Source: an uncultured Saprospiraceae bacterium (GTDB lineage: Bacteria > Bacteroidota > Bacteroidia > Chitinophagales > Saprospiraceae). Taken from it: 14,455 nucleotides of DNA. Below the pieces are notes generated by a model, which did no database searches, was not told the DNA's origin, and saw nothing but the letters and a program-made list of their open reading frames with translations. Made by a program: the position numbers and the translations under genes. Positions 14,210 to 14,455 of this stretch are shown piece after piece. The stretch's first letter is position 1. Each line of letters opens with the position of its first letter. The stretch spans positions 1 through 14,455 of the forward strand of contig CALHBW010000506.1 in the NCBI GenBank assembly GCA_937930625.1, written 5' to 3'.

Positions 14210-14455
14210 TTACGCCACCCCTTCATCAATTCTAATCTTATTCAAAGCTGACCCCGCTTTCACCCATTCCACTTGCGGTGCAGAGTAAGTGTGTGCCACT
14301 TCAAAGCTATCTTTTGTACCATCCGCATGATTGAGTGTGACTGTTAGGTTTTTGCCCGGTGCGAAGGTATTGAGACCGTCAATATCCACCGTATCATCTT
14401 GGCGGACTTTATCGTAATCATCCTTATTGACGAAGGTGAGGGCAAGCATCCCTTG
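14210..14455 (-). CDS. acn: Aconitate hydratase, C-terminal part
   Basis: The gene runs off the right edge; the last 81 residues and the stop are visible. The sequence QGMLALTFVNKDDYDKV, then DGLNTFAPGK, then HADGTKDSFEVAHTY and the AGSALNKIR ending match the swivelling domain-4 C-terminus of AcnA/mitochondrial-type aconitase, the [4Fe-4S] enzyme that interconverts citrate and isocitrate in the TCA cycle. The iron-sulfur cysteines are outside the window. The last 46-47 codons are duplicated 4.1 kb away as a broken copy, which suggests that this 3' end was exchanged or brought in during the event that created the segment between the copies. Confidence 0.9.
   Translation of the reverse strand, partial: QGMLALTFVNKDDYDKVRQDDTVDIDGLNTFAPGKNLTVTLNHADGTKDSFEVAHTYSAPQVEWVKAGSALNKIRIDEGVA
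14211..14352. repeat. Direct repeat copy B, right edge of the 4-kb segment
   Basis: This is the functional partner of the repeat at 10070-10211, at a constant offset of 4141 bases without gaps. Similarity stops at the stop codon on one side and within the Asn-Leu codons on the other. Confidence 0.9.

Overview
The window looks like chromosomal DNA of a member of the Bacteroidota, possibly Saprospiria or Chitinophagia; this is inferred from protein style, not from a search. Supporting signs are A-rich translation starts without Shine-Dalgarno sequences, promoters of the TTG-N20-TAnnTTTG type, a RecA with a lysine/glutamate-rich tail, a signal-peptide metalloprotease with a MAM domain, and an FTSC-type lipoprotein signal. 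The AT content is moderate and rises in the right third.

Left part (1-5185): the 3' part of a double-domain ALDH16-type aldehyde dehydrogenase, then deoD (purine-nucleoside phosphorylase), then a secreted SIMPL/DUF541 protein, all on the + strand. Facing them are a DinB-family protein and recA on the - strand. The first two fit nucleoside/deoxyribose salvage. The spacers here are built from short phased words (mostly 7 bp, once 8 bp), a different word in each spacer. One array folds into a long hairpin between recA and dinB; another forms the structured recA leader.

Middle (5186-10045): an FAD-dependent aromatic-ring-type monooxygenase (-) diverges from a P-loop ATPase (+), whose promoter is covered by two inverted repeats. 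A GC-richer REP-like palindrome separates this ATPase from a second, larger STAND-like ATPase with winged-helix and helical C-terminal parts. The second gene changes composition abruptly near 9290.

Right part (10046-14455): a 142-bp direct repeat of the 3' end of an aconitase gene flanks about 4 kb. The intact aconitase enters from the right edge (-); a broken copy of its last 46-47 codons lies at 10070-10211. The two copies differ at 12 sites, 10 of them synonymous third positions, and each has its own terminator. So the 4-kb segment looks like an insertion or recombination event that brought a second aconitase allele end. The segment carries an M43-type metalloprotease with a MAM domain, a 53-residue exported peptide gene with its own terminator, an unrecognised TPR protein with an apparently co-transcribed small lipoprotein, several inverted repeats, and a 3'-terminal fragment of a group II intron. 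No integrase or transposase is visible.
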